This document shows positions 1-11,879 of a stretch of 64,000 nt of DNA, piece by piece; within the stretch, counting starts at the first letter, position 1, and each line of letters starts with the position of its first letter. Source of the stretch: Echinometra lucunter. Its lineage: Eukaryota; Echinodermata; Echinoidea; Camarodonta; Echinometridae. The stretch spans positions 3,785,581 to 3,849,580 of the forward strand of contig CM057154.1 in assembly GCA_029962745.1 (NCBI GenBank). Reading direction: 5' to 3'. The notes under the pieces were generated by a model, which did no database searches, had not been told where the DNA came from, and was given only the letters and a program-made list of their open reading frames with translations. A program made the translations under genes and the position numbers.

Positions 1-178
1 TAAAGACCACAAATTTTGTTTACCTTGAATCGTTTTTTTCCATTGAAATGTGTATTAAAGGAACCTGTCCATAAAGACCACCTGCTCACAAAGACTGCTT
101 TTCTTGTCTCCCTTGAGCAGTCTTTATATACAGGTTTCACTGTATTAGAAATTCTATCCATCTTTGAAGCATGCCTAC

Positions 179-3100
179 CTCATCTAACAAGCCATCAGCC
201 TTGGGATCAACTTGAGACAGTTCTCTGAAGGCTTCATCACCAACAAAACAGATCTCATGGCCATCCTAGAACACAGTGACATGAGAAGAAACAGTTATGT
301 TTTATGATCTATTTTCAGGTATATAGGATGGTTCGTTCTTGCTACTGTTGTTAAGTTTTAAGTATTCACATCACACAAAGTGTATAAATCATTATGCAGA
401 AAAGGTGGAGTTGTAGACAGTGTCACATTTAGAGTATGATTACTCAAAGGTATATTATATAAGGTATGAAAACAAGTAATTATGATGCGTTTTGAGGATA
501 AGACTTCACACTTCATTGTCCAATATTTAAAAAAACTATTTGACCAGGTGAGACCTTTAAACAGTTGAACACATGTCAAGACGACTCTAACTCTATTCAC
601 TATGAATTAAAACAACAAGCTTTCATATTGTTAGAAAGCTATGAAAATATGCACTGCATGCGTAACAAAAAGTAAACTACTGAAAAAGCTGGTACTGGGG
701 CCCCGTTGCATAAAGCTTATCATTAATGGTAACTCTGCCATCTATAGTAACTACCATGGTAACATTGCTCAACAGCCCATCAAATTCAAGGTTTTCATGG
801 AATTTACCATTGGTCTCAAAAGTTACCATCAATGGTTAGTTTTATGCACTGGCCCCAGAACTAACATGAAATCAGAAGACATGCTCTGTTGGGCCAGGGC
901 ACTCTCGCATAAGGTGCGATTAAATGCAACTAAAAAATATAAATATGAAACGCACATCCCAAATACTCAATCCTAATTGGATGAAATCCACTTTTTTATG
1001 CAAAAGGGCAAGATGGATAAATATATGAGATCAAAACTTACAGGATCGCCCAGAATGACAACTTCAACAGTAGCCTTGCCAGGCGTATCAAGACTGACCA
1101 GAGGTGTAATGACAGTTTGACCAGCGTCCTTGCTAGCTGCTTCTATACCTGGCAGCTATGATATATAAGAGTACAAAAAAAAAAATAATAAAAACAACTA
1201 AATGACAAAGATACCCTTGCAACCACAGTATCATTCTATTCACAAGTGACATATTGGACTAACTGGTGGTAGCAATGTGGATTAATGTCAGCAATTTTCA
1301 GAGCTTATCATGTCACTGTCTAATGGAGTCCTTCCAAATTTGAAGCAAAAATGAACATTGATAAAAGAGGGAGAGATAAAGCACTACATGTACCAAAGGA
1401 ATATTTTACTTTTTCAAAGTTAGCTTGCCTTTATAATATAATATGAAACATAAAAGAGAGAGAGAGAGAAAGAGAGAAAAACAAACAAAAACACACAAAT
1501 CAGCTGACAAACTTTAAAGTAAAAGGCTAACATTGTGGGAATTTTTTAAAAAAATCTCATTTTGCTACTTGACAATGGTATAAACACAAGAGTTACAGTT
1601 TAAAAATACCAGTCTGAAAGTTTCAAAGTATAATGTCGATGGAAAGTATTTTTAAATATTAAAAATGTAAACCAATGTTTGAAGGAAATATAGTGGTCGG
1701 TTGCACAGACTGGACATAAGGAGCGTGCATGTGCACGGAGTTCACCTGAACAGTGTATGTGTATGCATATCATGTATAGTACAGGGAGAGAGGTGAAGCC
1801 AACGTTTTTTTTTGTGAATTGGTTGAAAATGCTTCTCTAGCTATTTGTCTTATGAGACCAACACTAATAAAATCGGCATTTGCGTCTTACTAACAGTTTT
1901 TCATTTCAAATTATGGTTGGTTTCAGGGTTTCTGAGTACAAATACAAGTACTCATACACATGTTTCATCTTAGTTTGATAATTTTTTAAATCAGCTGCTC
2001 ACAAAGTTAGCCAATGCCTTTAAAGCAATCTTCACTGAGACTATAGAGTATTTTCTTCATAACTTGAAATTTAATGCAGGTCTTACAGTGACACATGACC
2101 ATAACGTAAGAAAAGTGAATACAATGAATAATAAAACATCAAGGTCTGCACATGCCTGCTCTCGAGGGCACGAGAATGCAACCCTTCCAAACGCCGTCTT
2201 GTGGTCAATAGCCCCACCCTGATCCAGTAACTCCAACTTGCACTGTCCTTCTCCAAACCCTAGGAGGGCACTTGTCTCAGTTTTCTCGTAGAGAGTCATG
2301 CCACATATTTTGGTCCAGTAATCTGAATATGAAGAAAGATTTATAAGAGAAGAGCTGAGATTTTGACGCAGGTAACATATGAACAAGTTGTCGACAAGTG
2401 CTTGCACCGAAGGAGATGGGGATGGGGGGGGGGGTTTGCCTGTAGCCAAGAGATTTGTATGTTTTTATGTGTAACATATATTATATCTAGCCTTCTGGCT
2501 CATTTTCATCACCTTTTCCCTTTACATTTCCATATCTTTTTCTCCTTCTCTTGCTCATGCTCTCCATCTCTGACACCACTTTGACACTGATGATTGTTAG
2601 TATTCTAAAGGCATGTTCAGATATGATGCAACAAACCCCTGCAACAAACCCCACGTTTTGTTTTTTTTTGGTGTTCAGATATGGCACAGCAAAGCACGCC
2701 ACTTATGTTTAATGAATGCACATTTACGCGTCAACGCTCAAATAAAAGAGACTTTTGAAGAATTTGATTGGTCCACAGCTTTTTGCCACCGCGAGGATAA
2801 AAAATATGCCTCTTGCCTTTGCATGTTGTTTTTTTGCCGCCTCATATCCCATTCACTTACAACACAAATATTGTGGGAGTTTGTCACGTGGGTTTGTTGC
2901 GTCATATCTTAACAAGCCTTAAGATGCTAGCTTCTTTCAGTAACTCTCTTTCTTTCTCTCTCTCTCTCCCCAAGTTTGTCCCTGTCCAGCCACCCTCCCC
3001 CCTCTTCTTCTATTTTCTCTCTCTCTCTCTCTCTCTCTCCCTCTCACTCCATCCCAACACGTCTTTTCCTCAACAGATCAACACAAGTGGATGATGGACT

Positions 3101-6100
3101 TTGTACAGCAATTACAAACAATTCTTTTGAGTGCTTAATCTTTGACACAAGCCTTATTTCTTCAAACATGACCATCTTCATGGCTGGAAACATTTCACCG
3201 CTCAAATCCAATTAACAGATAATGTCAAGGTAAAGAGCATGTTAACTGTAATAACTGCAATTGTTTACTTACCAACTGATTTCTGTAAATTTGATACACC
3301 TATGGAAACTTTCTGAACAGGATCTACAACGAAAAAATAAAAAGAAACAACGAAATACTAGCAACTACAATATGAAGCTTGATACAAAAATCTAACTATA
3401 GATATACAGCTAAGGTAAAGTGCGTGGGTTTGTGTTGGTTTGGTTTTATTTTCCATCTTAAAAATGACATGAGATACAAAAATGGAAAACAAATATCAAA
3501 AATGTGTAAATCAAAGTTTAAAGGAACAAAAATCTGCCTGGAAAGCTCTATCAACTGTATTCAGAGGCATTATCTTAATGCCTTCATTCTTCCTACAGGT
3601 CTGGTAAAAATTTGCAATCGAACTACCTTTGTACCTAAATGTAATTCATCATTTTATGCATCCTTCTCAGACATTAACTACATTCCCGCCTTTATTCTAT
3701 TTCAATATATTAGAAGTTAAAGGCATTGGCTAACTTTGTGAGCAGCTGATATAAAAAATTCTCAAACTAAGATGAAACATGTGTATGAGTACTTGTATTT
3801 GTACTCGAAAACCCTCAAACCAACCATAATTTGGAAGGAAAAGCTGTAAGTTAGACGCAAACCGCGATTTTATTAGCTTTCGTCTCGAGAGACAATGAAC
3901 TAAGAGGACCGTTTGCACTAATTAAAAAATACCGTTACCTGCCAATACACACAGTGCGGTCCGTTGAGTCATGTGCGCATGCGCATTCTTTACGTTGAGC
4001 CTATGTAACCGACCCTCGTATATTTTTCAAACATTGGTTCACATTTCTAATATTTAAAAATATTTCCCGTGGATATTATGCTCTGAAACTTTCAGACTGG
4101 TATTTTTACACTATAACCCTAATGTTTATCCCATTTTTAAGTAACAAAATGAGATTTTTTAAAAATCATGACAATGTTAGCCAATGCCTTTAATGAAATC
4201 AAGACAGATAATACAGTAAAAAAAAAAACTTACAGTGGCTTACCTAGAAATAATTTCCTGAGGCATCAGGAAAATCTTATCAATCTTGAATGCACAAAAC
4301 ATTTTAATTACCATTGCTTACCTACTATGATTATGAATCTACTTCTGGTATTAGTATATAAATGATGTATGAGAATGAGTTCTTTATCTGCATTTCAGTT
4401 GACATTTTGATTTGCTTTAGGTGCATATACAGCCTCAATGAGAGTGGATAGATTGTGTAAAGAACAAAAGACGACATGCATCAGTAGTCATACACAACAA
4501 AACTCCTAGATCCTTGTTATTTCATTGTACAGGGAATTTGATTAGGGTCTAGGAGATGAGTTGCATTGCATAATAAAAGATCTTCGTGAAACAGCGTGGT
4601 GCGAAAAGACGCATAAAGAATGCAAAATGTATATTGTTGTCTGTAGTGTTTGCGTTCTGGACGCATCTCTTCACACCACTCTGTTTTGCTAAGCTCCCTG
4701 ATGAAACCATATCTAATTGTCATCATGAAGATCAATACAATCTCATCTGAACTGAAACAGCAGAATAAATAGTTACCTCCTGAAGGCCTTGGTTTGTCCA
4801 CCAGATAGAACCTATATCCTCCTGGAGCCTCCACTGAATACACACCCTCTGACTCAATGGTCAAAGGCCATTGGGCTTTCTTTGCACTGGCAACGGCATC
4901 ACTGCATTGGATCGTTATACCCTGGGGTGAACCAGAAAAGAAATGCAAAGAGGAATATCAGTCACTTTCATGGGAAGGGTAAAAGCCTCCAAGGAAAGAT
5001 TTACTGAAGAATAATCAAGATGATGATATCATCACTGATGTTATTGATCATGATCAGACTCAATGGTCAAAGGCCACTGGGCTTTCTTTGCACTGGCAAC
5101 GGCATCACTGCATTGGATCGTAATACCCTGGGGTGAACCAGAAAAGAAACAACAAGAGGAATATCAGTCACTTTCATAGGAAGGGTAAAAGCCTCCAAGG
5201 AAAGATTTACTGAAGAATAATCAAGATGATGATATCTTCACTGATGATATTGATCATGATCAGACGCAATGGTCAAAGGCCATTGGGCTTTCTTTGCACT
5301 GGCAATGGCATCACTGCATTGGATCGTTATACCCTGGGGTGAACCAGAAAAGAAATGCAAAGAGGAATATCAGTCACTTTCATGGGAAGGGTAAAAGCCT
5401 CCAAGGAAAGATTTACTGAAGAATAATCAAGATGATGATATCTTCACTGATGATATTGATCATGATCAGACGCAATGGTCAAAGGCCATTGGGCTTTCTT
5501 TGCACTGGCAATGGCATCACTGCACTGGATCGTAATACCCTGGGGTGAACCAGAAAAGAAACAACAAGAGGAATATCAGTCACTTTCAGGGGAAAGGTAA
5601 AAGCCTGAAAGGAAAGATTTACTGAAGAATTATTAACCCATCGCCTACTGGAACCGGGTGGCCCCTGTATTAAGCCCATGGAAATGAGAAAATTCAGCAG
5701 TCAACAGGTCAAGATTGTGATATCATCACTGACCAATATTGATTGTGATCTGACTCAATGGTCATAAACCAATTTGGCTTTCTTTGTATTAAAACTAATT
5801 CTTGACTGTATTGCTTAGACTATAAATTCAGAGAAGTAGAAGGGGCATGACTTTAGGTAGCTCAATGAAATGTAGTGGCATGAACTAGATGGGTAAAGAC
5901 TAAAGAACACAAAATAATATGCTGTTGTCAGTAATGTTTGCATTCCGGACATGCCTTTTCATGCCATCCCGTTTCGCTTTAAATCCACACTAGCACAAGA
6001 ATCTCAGGTTGGTTTTTTTGCATTATCGGTACTTTAGAAATGTTGCATATAGAAACAGTGCACTATGAACTGTTTACTTTCTTCCCATTGTATTGCTGAT

Positions 6101-7830
6101 GACTGTTGTTCTGGCTGCAGGGGCCCTGAATATGAATGCTACAGTCTCTATTTTTCAAACACTGACTATGAAACTCCAACAAACGACCTAGAAAACTGGG
6201 ATTGTATTTACTCTTCACAGTATAAACAAATGGAACAATGGTAGGATGTATTAAAGGCATTGGCTAACTTTGTGAGCTGCTGATATAAAAAATTCTCAAA
6301 CTAAGATGAAACATGTGTATGAGTACTTGTATTTGTACTCAAAAACCCTGAAACCAACCATAATTTGGAATGAAAAGCTGTAAGTTAGACGCAAACCGTG
6401 ATTTTATTAGCTTTCGTCTCGAGAGACAATGACCTAAGAGGACCGTTTGCATGAATTAAAAAATACTGTTACCTGCCTTCCGTCGCGTGATACGTCAATA
6501 CACACAGTGCAGTCCGTGGAGTCATGCGCACTCCTTATGTTTGGTCTGTGCAACCGACCCTTGTATATTTTTCAAACATTGGTTCACATTTCTAATATTT
6601 AAAATACTTCCCTTGAATATTATACCCTGAAACTTTCAGACTGGTATTTTTACACTATAACCCCAATGTTTATCCCATTTTCAAGTAACAAAATGAGATT
6701 TTTTAAACTCATTACAATGTTAACCAATGTCTTTAAGAGGAAAAAATGACAGTAGAGCTGATATCTTCAGGTATGCATTTTCAAGAGTAATGAAAGCTAC
6801 AAGCCAAATTCACATCGCCAAGGCATGGCTCCTTATTAGTTTTGGTAGGGAGTCTGGATTGAAATTCTGGGCATTGTATGTTTTGAGTCTTGCTTTGAGT
6901 CGTGTGTTCAAATTCTTCCATTTTGGCAGTCCAGACCTAAACATTAGTGACCTACATGTCCCAGGCACTTGTTAGAGTTTAGCCCCACCATAGGCATACA
7001 TATAATGCAAGATCAAGGCATTTTGTCAAGCCTATGTGCAGTACAAAGGCTGATTACAATATATTGAAGAAAATGAGGAGCAATGAATACTGAATGAAAA
7101 AAACAAAAAACAAAACAAAAAACTATGATACAGTGTATTACAGTGATTACTGACAATCTATGTACTCACCTTAAAATCATTTCCGAGTTCATAGCTCTTC
7201 ACTCCATAGTTGTATGTGAGCTCAGTCACAAAATGGTTGTCTTCTGGACCATAACCAACCATTGACTTGCTCCATTTCCCATCATAAGGCCTATTGAGAG
7301 AGGGAGAGGGAGAGGAGAGGGGGAGAGAGAGAAAGAAAGAGAGAGAGAGAGAGAGCATGAGCACTGAATTTTACCAATTATTCCTTTCACACCCCTTCCC
7401 ACTGTTTAACGGAATTGAACACTACCAAATATGCAACAAAGGTGCTCTTCAAAATCATTTCATTGTCAATTTGTGAAATAATGTAGTTCCCTTTTGGAAA
7501 AGGAGAGGAGACCGGCTAGGGAAGGGATTTTTCATTGTTTTTTTTTATTCATTTATTTTTCATAAAGACATGGACACGGACTTACCCATTGCATGTTGCC
7601 TTACAGCCTTCCTCAAATTCTTCGTGCCTTAGGAACTGTTGAAAAGGAAATAAAGAGATGCCATATGGCTGTCTTGTGTGAATTTACATTTCATATCAAG
7701 TAATAAAAAAAATGAGAATTACTAACTGATAAAAGATAAAACAAACAAAAAAAAAATGAAAAAAAAAATCAGATCAATCAACATAATTATAAAAGTACTT
7801 TGTTTAAATGCCCATTAGACTAGAGTGAAA

Positions 7831-7863
<33 letters not shown>

Positions 7864-9691
7864 GTAATAATAATAATAATGATATAATAATAATAATAAT
7901 GATAATGATAATAATAATGATATAATAATAATAATAATAATGATAATAATAATAATAATGATAATGATAATAATAATGATAATAGTAATAATAATAATAA
8001 TAATGATAATAATGATAATAATAATAATAATGATAATAATAATAATAATAATAATGTGCACATTCTAGTACAGTACCACTCAAGGTGCTACATAATGATT
8101 AAAATATCAACAGGAATACTTAATCTTATATTGAAAACAATTCATTCAATGTACAAAAGAATGTGCAATGTACAAGAGAAAACAAAAGAAACAAAAAGGA
8201 AAAATCCTTCCTAGTAGCTTTGAATGAAAAGAAAATGTTTGAGTCTTGTTTGGAAATATGTTCTAAAAATTGAAACACTCGGTACTATCAACAAATCATT
8301 ATTACTAATGTTCTTTTTAAATGGAGTGTGCAGGCAAGCAATCAAAAGTACTTTTGCCTCTCATTTGCTTGATATTCAACTTCACGAGGGAAAAACTCCA
8401 CAGCATCTTAGTTTTGCTTTACCTTGCTACTGAGCAGCTATTCCGTCATAATCATGCACAAAATCAAAAGGTCATCTTTTAGAATCATAAAGGTGCGTTC
8501 AAATATGAGCTAACATTGTGGTGCAACAAAATTTTCAGTGTTCAGATGTGGCGCTACTTTGTGGCACCACATGTTAATGAACGCGCATTAACCCGCCAAC
8601 TCTCAAATCAAAGAGAACTTTGTCAAAACTTGCGCAATCTCATGACAACATATTTTGCGCTAACTTTTTAGGATTTTGATTGGTGCACATTTTTTTGCAG
8701 CCAGGCAGCAAAAAAAAATATGTGTCCTGCCTCAGAGACATTTTTTTGTTGGCAGTGTATACAGCCACACGCGTGTGGTTGTATCCACAGCATCAACATT
8801 AGGATACAGCCACACTCGTCTGAATTCTTACTTGTACTCTGTGCCACGACATCAGCTATCACTAGTGTATGCACTGCATAAGCGATGCGTATTCATGCGA
8901 CGGTATCGCAACTTACATCTTTGATCGTCACGAAAGTTTTATCCCCTCGATTTTACTTATTGTACAAACAATATTTTCACTTCATTCTCACCTGATCGAC
9001 AAGCAGGTGACAATAATGAAGTAAAAATATCGTTTGTATGTCAGTGAATTTCAAGAGATAAAACCTTCGTGATGATCCAAGATGCAAGTTGCAATACCGT
9101 CACATGAATGCACATCGTTTGTGCAGTGCATACACAAGCGATAGCTGTCGCAGCACAGAGTATGAGTGAGAATTCAGACAAGTGTGGCTGTATCCTATGT
9201 CGCTGTTGTGGATACAACCACACGCATGTGACTGTAAGGTAAAGACACACACGTGTGGCTGTATACACAGTTACACTACCTTTTTTGTTGCCTCATACCC
9301 CATAGTCTAGACTTGAAGTTGTGGCACCACAATGTTGCCTCATATCTGAACACACATTTGATTCTGAATAGTGACTTCTCGGCTTCTCAATACCTCATTT
9401 AGTTCTAGATTTCCTAAATGCTACACAGTATTCAGTCTTGTTAGTAAGTTCATGCTATTATTAGTATTACTTTGTGTAATTCAACTACGCACGATAGTCA
9501 CTCACTCAGACAGAACAGATTGACAGAACACAAACGAAAGAGGGAAAAAGATAGAAAGGAAAGAAAAGAAAAGAAAAGCGATGACACTGACCATAGCCTA
9601 CCTTCATTCCCAAGATTTCACGGTAGAATTTGGCTGTAGAGGTACGGTCCCCCACTTTAAACACAAAATGCAATGCTCTTCGACCGCTCAT
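179..9691 (-). CDS. GLOD4: GLOD4-like glyoxalase domain-containing protein, 8 exons visible, 3' end outside window
   Basis: Exons on the minus strand: 9602-9691, 7586-7635, 7170-7290, 4777-4921, 3273-3323, 2156-2322, 1042-1155, 179-265. All join in phase and give 275 codons; vertebrate GLOD4 is about 300 residues, so roughly the last 25 lie left of the window. The start ATG at 9691 opens [16 protein letters not shown], matching the family N terminus. The first glyoxalase/VOC half contains [20 protein letters not shown] and [10 protein letters not shown]; the second begins near [16 protein letters not shown] and includes [45 protein letters not shown] and [20 protein letters not shown]4 proteins carry two VOC folds and are reported in mitochondria; their reaction is not established. 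All introns are GT-AG except the one at 1156-2155, whose donor reads CAG/GCATGT. The exon at 4777-4921 is followed upstream by partial tandem copies of itself. Confidence 0.93.
695..857. mobile_element. Miniature inverted-repeat element, GGCCC-GTTGCATAAA family, copy 1
   Basis: The left end reads CTGGGGCCCCGTTGCATAAA and the right end is its imperfect reverse complement (TTTTATGCACTGGCCCCAG). The interior consists of short inverted words such as TGGTAACTCTGCCAT and TACCATGGTAAC. A second copy lies at 63794-63943. It sits in the last visible GLOD4 intron and has no coding capacity. Confidence 0.7.
1454..1477. repeat. (GA)n microsatellite
   Basis: Short AG-dinucleotide tract in the GLOD4 intron 1156-2155. 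Confidence 0.9.
1514..2023 (-). mobile_element. TTAA-flanked MITE, copy in inverted orientation
   Basis: This is the reverse-complement copy of the element at 3717-4193 and 6251-6737. The right end reads GTTAGCCAATGCCTTTAA. The left end, TTAAAGTAAAAGGCTAAC, has diverged. The internal TTATGGTTGGTTTCAGGG and AGTACTCATACACATG match the other copies. It lies in the GLOD4 intron that uses the GC donor. Confidence 0.8.
2606..2922. mobile_element. Miniature inverted-repeat element (GTTCAGATATGATGCAACA ends)
   Basis: The left end TAAAGGCATGTTCAGATATG and the right end, which contains GCGTCATATCTTAACAAGCC, are imperfect inverted repeats of about 30 bp. The interior has no coding capacity. The element at 8489-9355 has related termini, so both probably belong to one group. 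Confidence 0.65.
2944..3052. repeat. (CT)n-rich low-complexity tract
   Basis: Two CT-dinucleotide runs are separated by a C-rich stretch, in the GLOD4 intron between exons at 2322 and 3273. Confidence 0.9.
3717..4193 (+). mobile_element. TTAA-flanked MITE, direct copy
   Basis: The element is bounded by TTAA on both sides. Its ends AGGCATTGGCTAAC and GTTAGCCAATGCCT are perfect inverted repeats of 14 bp, 18 bp if the TTAA is counted. A TTAA target duplication is typical of piggyBac-type transposition, although the terminal bases are not the usual CCY. About 470 bp, no ORF. Inserted in the GLOD4 intron between exons at 3323 and 4777. Confidence 0.82.
5057..5830 (-). repeat. Tandem array of partial copies of a GLOD4 exon and its 5' intron flank
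   Basis: A 206-bp unit starts in the GLOD4 exon 4777-4921 and repeats with starts at about 4851 (real exon), 5057, 5263 and 5469, with a degraded copy from about 5752. Each unit carries the first 70 or so bases of the exon (coding from GITIQCSD to the PLTIE region), the acceptor CCCCAG and its intron flank, but not the exon's 3' half or donor. The three middle units are nearly identical to each other. The reading frame of the partial exon is kept. Because no donor follows, the copies should act only as decoy acceptors or intronic sequence. A weak match at about 5930-5985 to 4620-4690 suggests that the original duplication was longer. Confidence 0.88.
6251..6737 (+). mobile_element. TTAA-flanked MITE, second direct copy
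   Basis: Same family and orientation as 3717-4193 with scattered substitutions. The left end is TTAAAGGCATTGGCTAAC and the right end GTTAACCAATGTCTTTAA. It lies in the GLOD4 intron between exons at 4921 and 7170. Confidence 0.82.
7296..7355. repeat. (GA)n-rich microsatellite
   Basis: Interrupted AG tract immediately upstream, in gene sense, of the GLOD4 exon 7170-7290. On the minus strand it is CT-rich and so also supplies the polypyrimidine tract of that acceptor. Confidence 0.9.
7832..8054. repeat. (AAT)n/(ATG)n microsatellite
   Basis: About 220 bp of AAT triplets interspersed with GAT. It lies in the first GLOD4 intron. The adjacent GTGCACATTCTAG sequence to its right may be the remnant of a SINE tail. 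Confidence 0.9.
8489..9355. mobile_element. Long foldback/MITE-type element in GLOD4 intron 1
   Basis: The left end has GGTGCGTTCAAATATGAG and the right end CTCATATCTGAACACAC, which are inverted repeats. Nested inside, roughly 8755-8955 pairs with 9055-9270 in inverted orientation, including ACACGCGTGTGGTTGTATCC on the left and matching words on the right. There is no transposase ORF. The termini resemble those at 2606-2922. Confidence 0.7.
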
Positions 9692-9759
9692 CTTTGTATC
9701 CTGTGAAACTTTGCTAGGCCTTATTGAAAAAATTACAGCACAACGGGAATTCAACGAAC

Positions 9760-11600
9760 AGTCAGCCTTGTCTGGCCCGTTCGTGATCAGCTCGCTTGTA
9801 GACTGGACTACTTTCAGGTGCGCTAAATAACAGCCGCTAAGCTAAAAAATTCGAGTCAGGTGGCGTTGGCCCTGGGGAGTTACAAGTCACATGACTGTTT
9901 GATATGGGCGTGGCAGCAGAAATGTTCTCATGGGGGAGGAAGGAGGAAGAGGAGGGAAAGGAGGGAAAGGGGAAGGGGGAGGAGCACATGCCGCAGCCAA
10001 AGGCCAAATCTGAAAACAAATGTGCTATATTCCCTCCACTGTGTTTTCTTGTGCCCCGTCCCCACATACAAAAGCCCCACAAACTGATATTTTTCTCTTT
10101 CTTTTTCTACCTCAAAGGGATTCAGAAATATGGACAAAGTTGAAATTTCATAAATTTATCTAGTTTTCAAAATCCTCTCTCCTGAACAGTCTCTGCCTTC
10201 CCTCCTCTCCTTCTCTCTCTATCTCACTCTCTCTTTCTTTTTCCCCCTCCATCTGTTTTTTTTTTTTTTTTTTTGTAATTTCTCTCTCCTTTTCCATCTA
10301 TCTCCTTGTTTGTTTTTTTTTTTATGACCAAATAGCAAGAAATTCATAACTCTTTAAAAAACCCCACAAGATACAGAAGAGGCAATTCTTACAAGACACC
10401 CTTTGGTCCCAAACTTTTAAGTATGCTATTTTCCTTACATGTAATCAGCCATTAGCGAGGTCCTCATTCCGGGGGGGGGGGGGGGGGATATGATCAATCG
10501 TCCAAATACATCCACTTCAAAAAGTACCCCCCCCCCCCCACTATCTACGCCCCTGTAATCAGCTATAATACTATAAACAATTCAATTACTTTCATTTTTT
10601 TGTTCAAAAGTTAGGATCGTAGATCAGTCAAGATCTACATGTTTTCATACACCAAAAGAAAAAATAAAATGATCCAGGATGTGTGCCTGTACATGTTTTG
10701 GACTGTTTTGGTTTTAGCCTGTATGCTGAAGTGAGTTGAATACTTCCAATCGATTACTAGCACTTTTAAATTTACATCAATATAGTGATAAAAAAGTACC
10801 AACTTACTTTTTGTAATGTTGCCATGTGTGAGTTTCGACTTATGGTGAATTTCACAACCCTTTTGTATTGAATGGACAACATTTTTTCATTCATTAAAGT
10901 ACATAATGATTCAAAATATGTAATGGCTAAAGAAATACTTACAATCGATTGCTGGAATTCACACTTGAGAAAATAACTTTCAAGATTAATGGCTTACTAT
11001 TTGATTACCAGCAATCGATTGCTGCCAAGTTCACCATTACGTACACTCTTTGCATTCTGGACGGCTTGATGCCTGCTTTATTTTTTACCTTTGGTGATAT
11101 TGCAATCTATTAAATTAATACATAACAAAATTTAACATTACAACACAGGTAAAGTCAATCGAACCGATTACAGGTATTGTAATGTAGGAAAAAACAGTTT
11201 GTCTAATTTATTTTCAATATACGAAGGAGCCTTTAAATACTTTTTGCTGTCAATATCTTGCAAGTACATGCTCAGTGGTATTCATTTTAAATCATTTTAG
11301 TATATAACTGTCTCTGTATCCATTTTTCTCAAAGGCATTGTACTAGCCTTGATTCTCACCACATGTTTGCTTAATTTCGTTAATTGTAATCCAACAAGAA
11401 ATGCTCTTTAATACCTGTACTGAATTTAATCGATCTGTTACCCGCAATTTTACACTGCATGTATTCCGATTTTTACTATTCTTTTTAATTTATGTTTGGT
11501 TCTTTGACCAAGGTTTATCGAGAAAGTTTTATAGAATTATTTAGACAGGTTTCATTTCTTTATTCACTTTTGTGATTACAACAATTCTGGTTCTACTTAC
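9760..11600. other. Intergenic stretch upstream of GLOD4
   Basis: No gene was recognised. The first 100 bases upstream of the GLOD4 start are the likely promoter region, but no clear TATA box is seen. At 10471-10556 a G-run and a C-run flank about 40 bases, followed by TATCTACGCCCCTG, which looks like the end of a TIR element. Several AATCGATT words recur at about 10748, 10946 and 11011. The rest is AT-rich and unremarkable. Confidence 0.6.
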
Positions 11601-11667
11601 TTTCTGTTAACGTAAAGGTGGCCAGATGCTCGCAGGTTATGACTTCATTGACCTCCCGTATGATTTG

Positions 11668-11776
11668 CTATCATTGTCATCATCATCACCACCACCATCA
11701 TCATCATCATCACCACCATCATCATCATCATCACCACCACCACCACCACCATCATCATCACCATTATCACCGTCAT
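11668..11776. repeat. (TCA)n/(ACC)n microsatellite
   Basis: About 105 bp of TCATCA and CACCAC triplets just upstream of the retrotransposon coding region. It may be part of the element's 5' untranslated region or its insertion site. Confidence 0.85.
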
Positions 11777-11879
11777 CATACTGTTACGGCACAGAAAATT
11801 TACGTACAAACCAGTTATCATATCTTCGATCTTAAAATCTTGGTAATATCATTTTTTCTTCACGAGTAATGACATAGAC

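Noticed and set aside
4517..4776. Extension of the GLOD4 exon frame beyond the donor
   Set aside because: The family match stops at PSGG next to a GTAAC donor; the rest is intron.
7804..8083. Poly-Ile/Tyr/Leu frames
   Set aside because: Direct translation of the AAT/GAT microsatellite in three frames.
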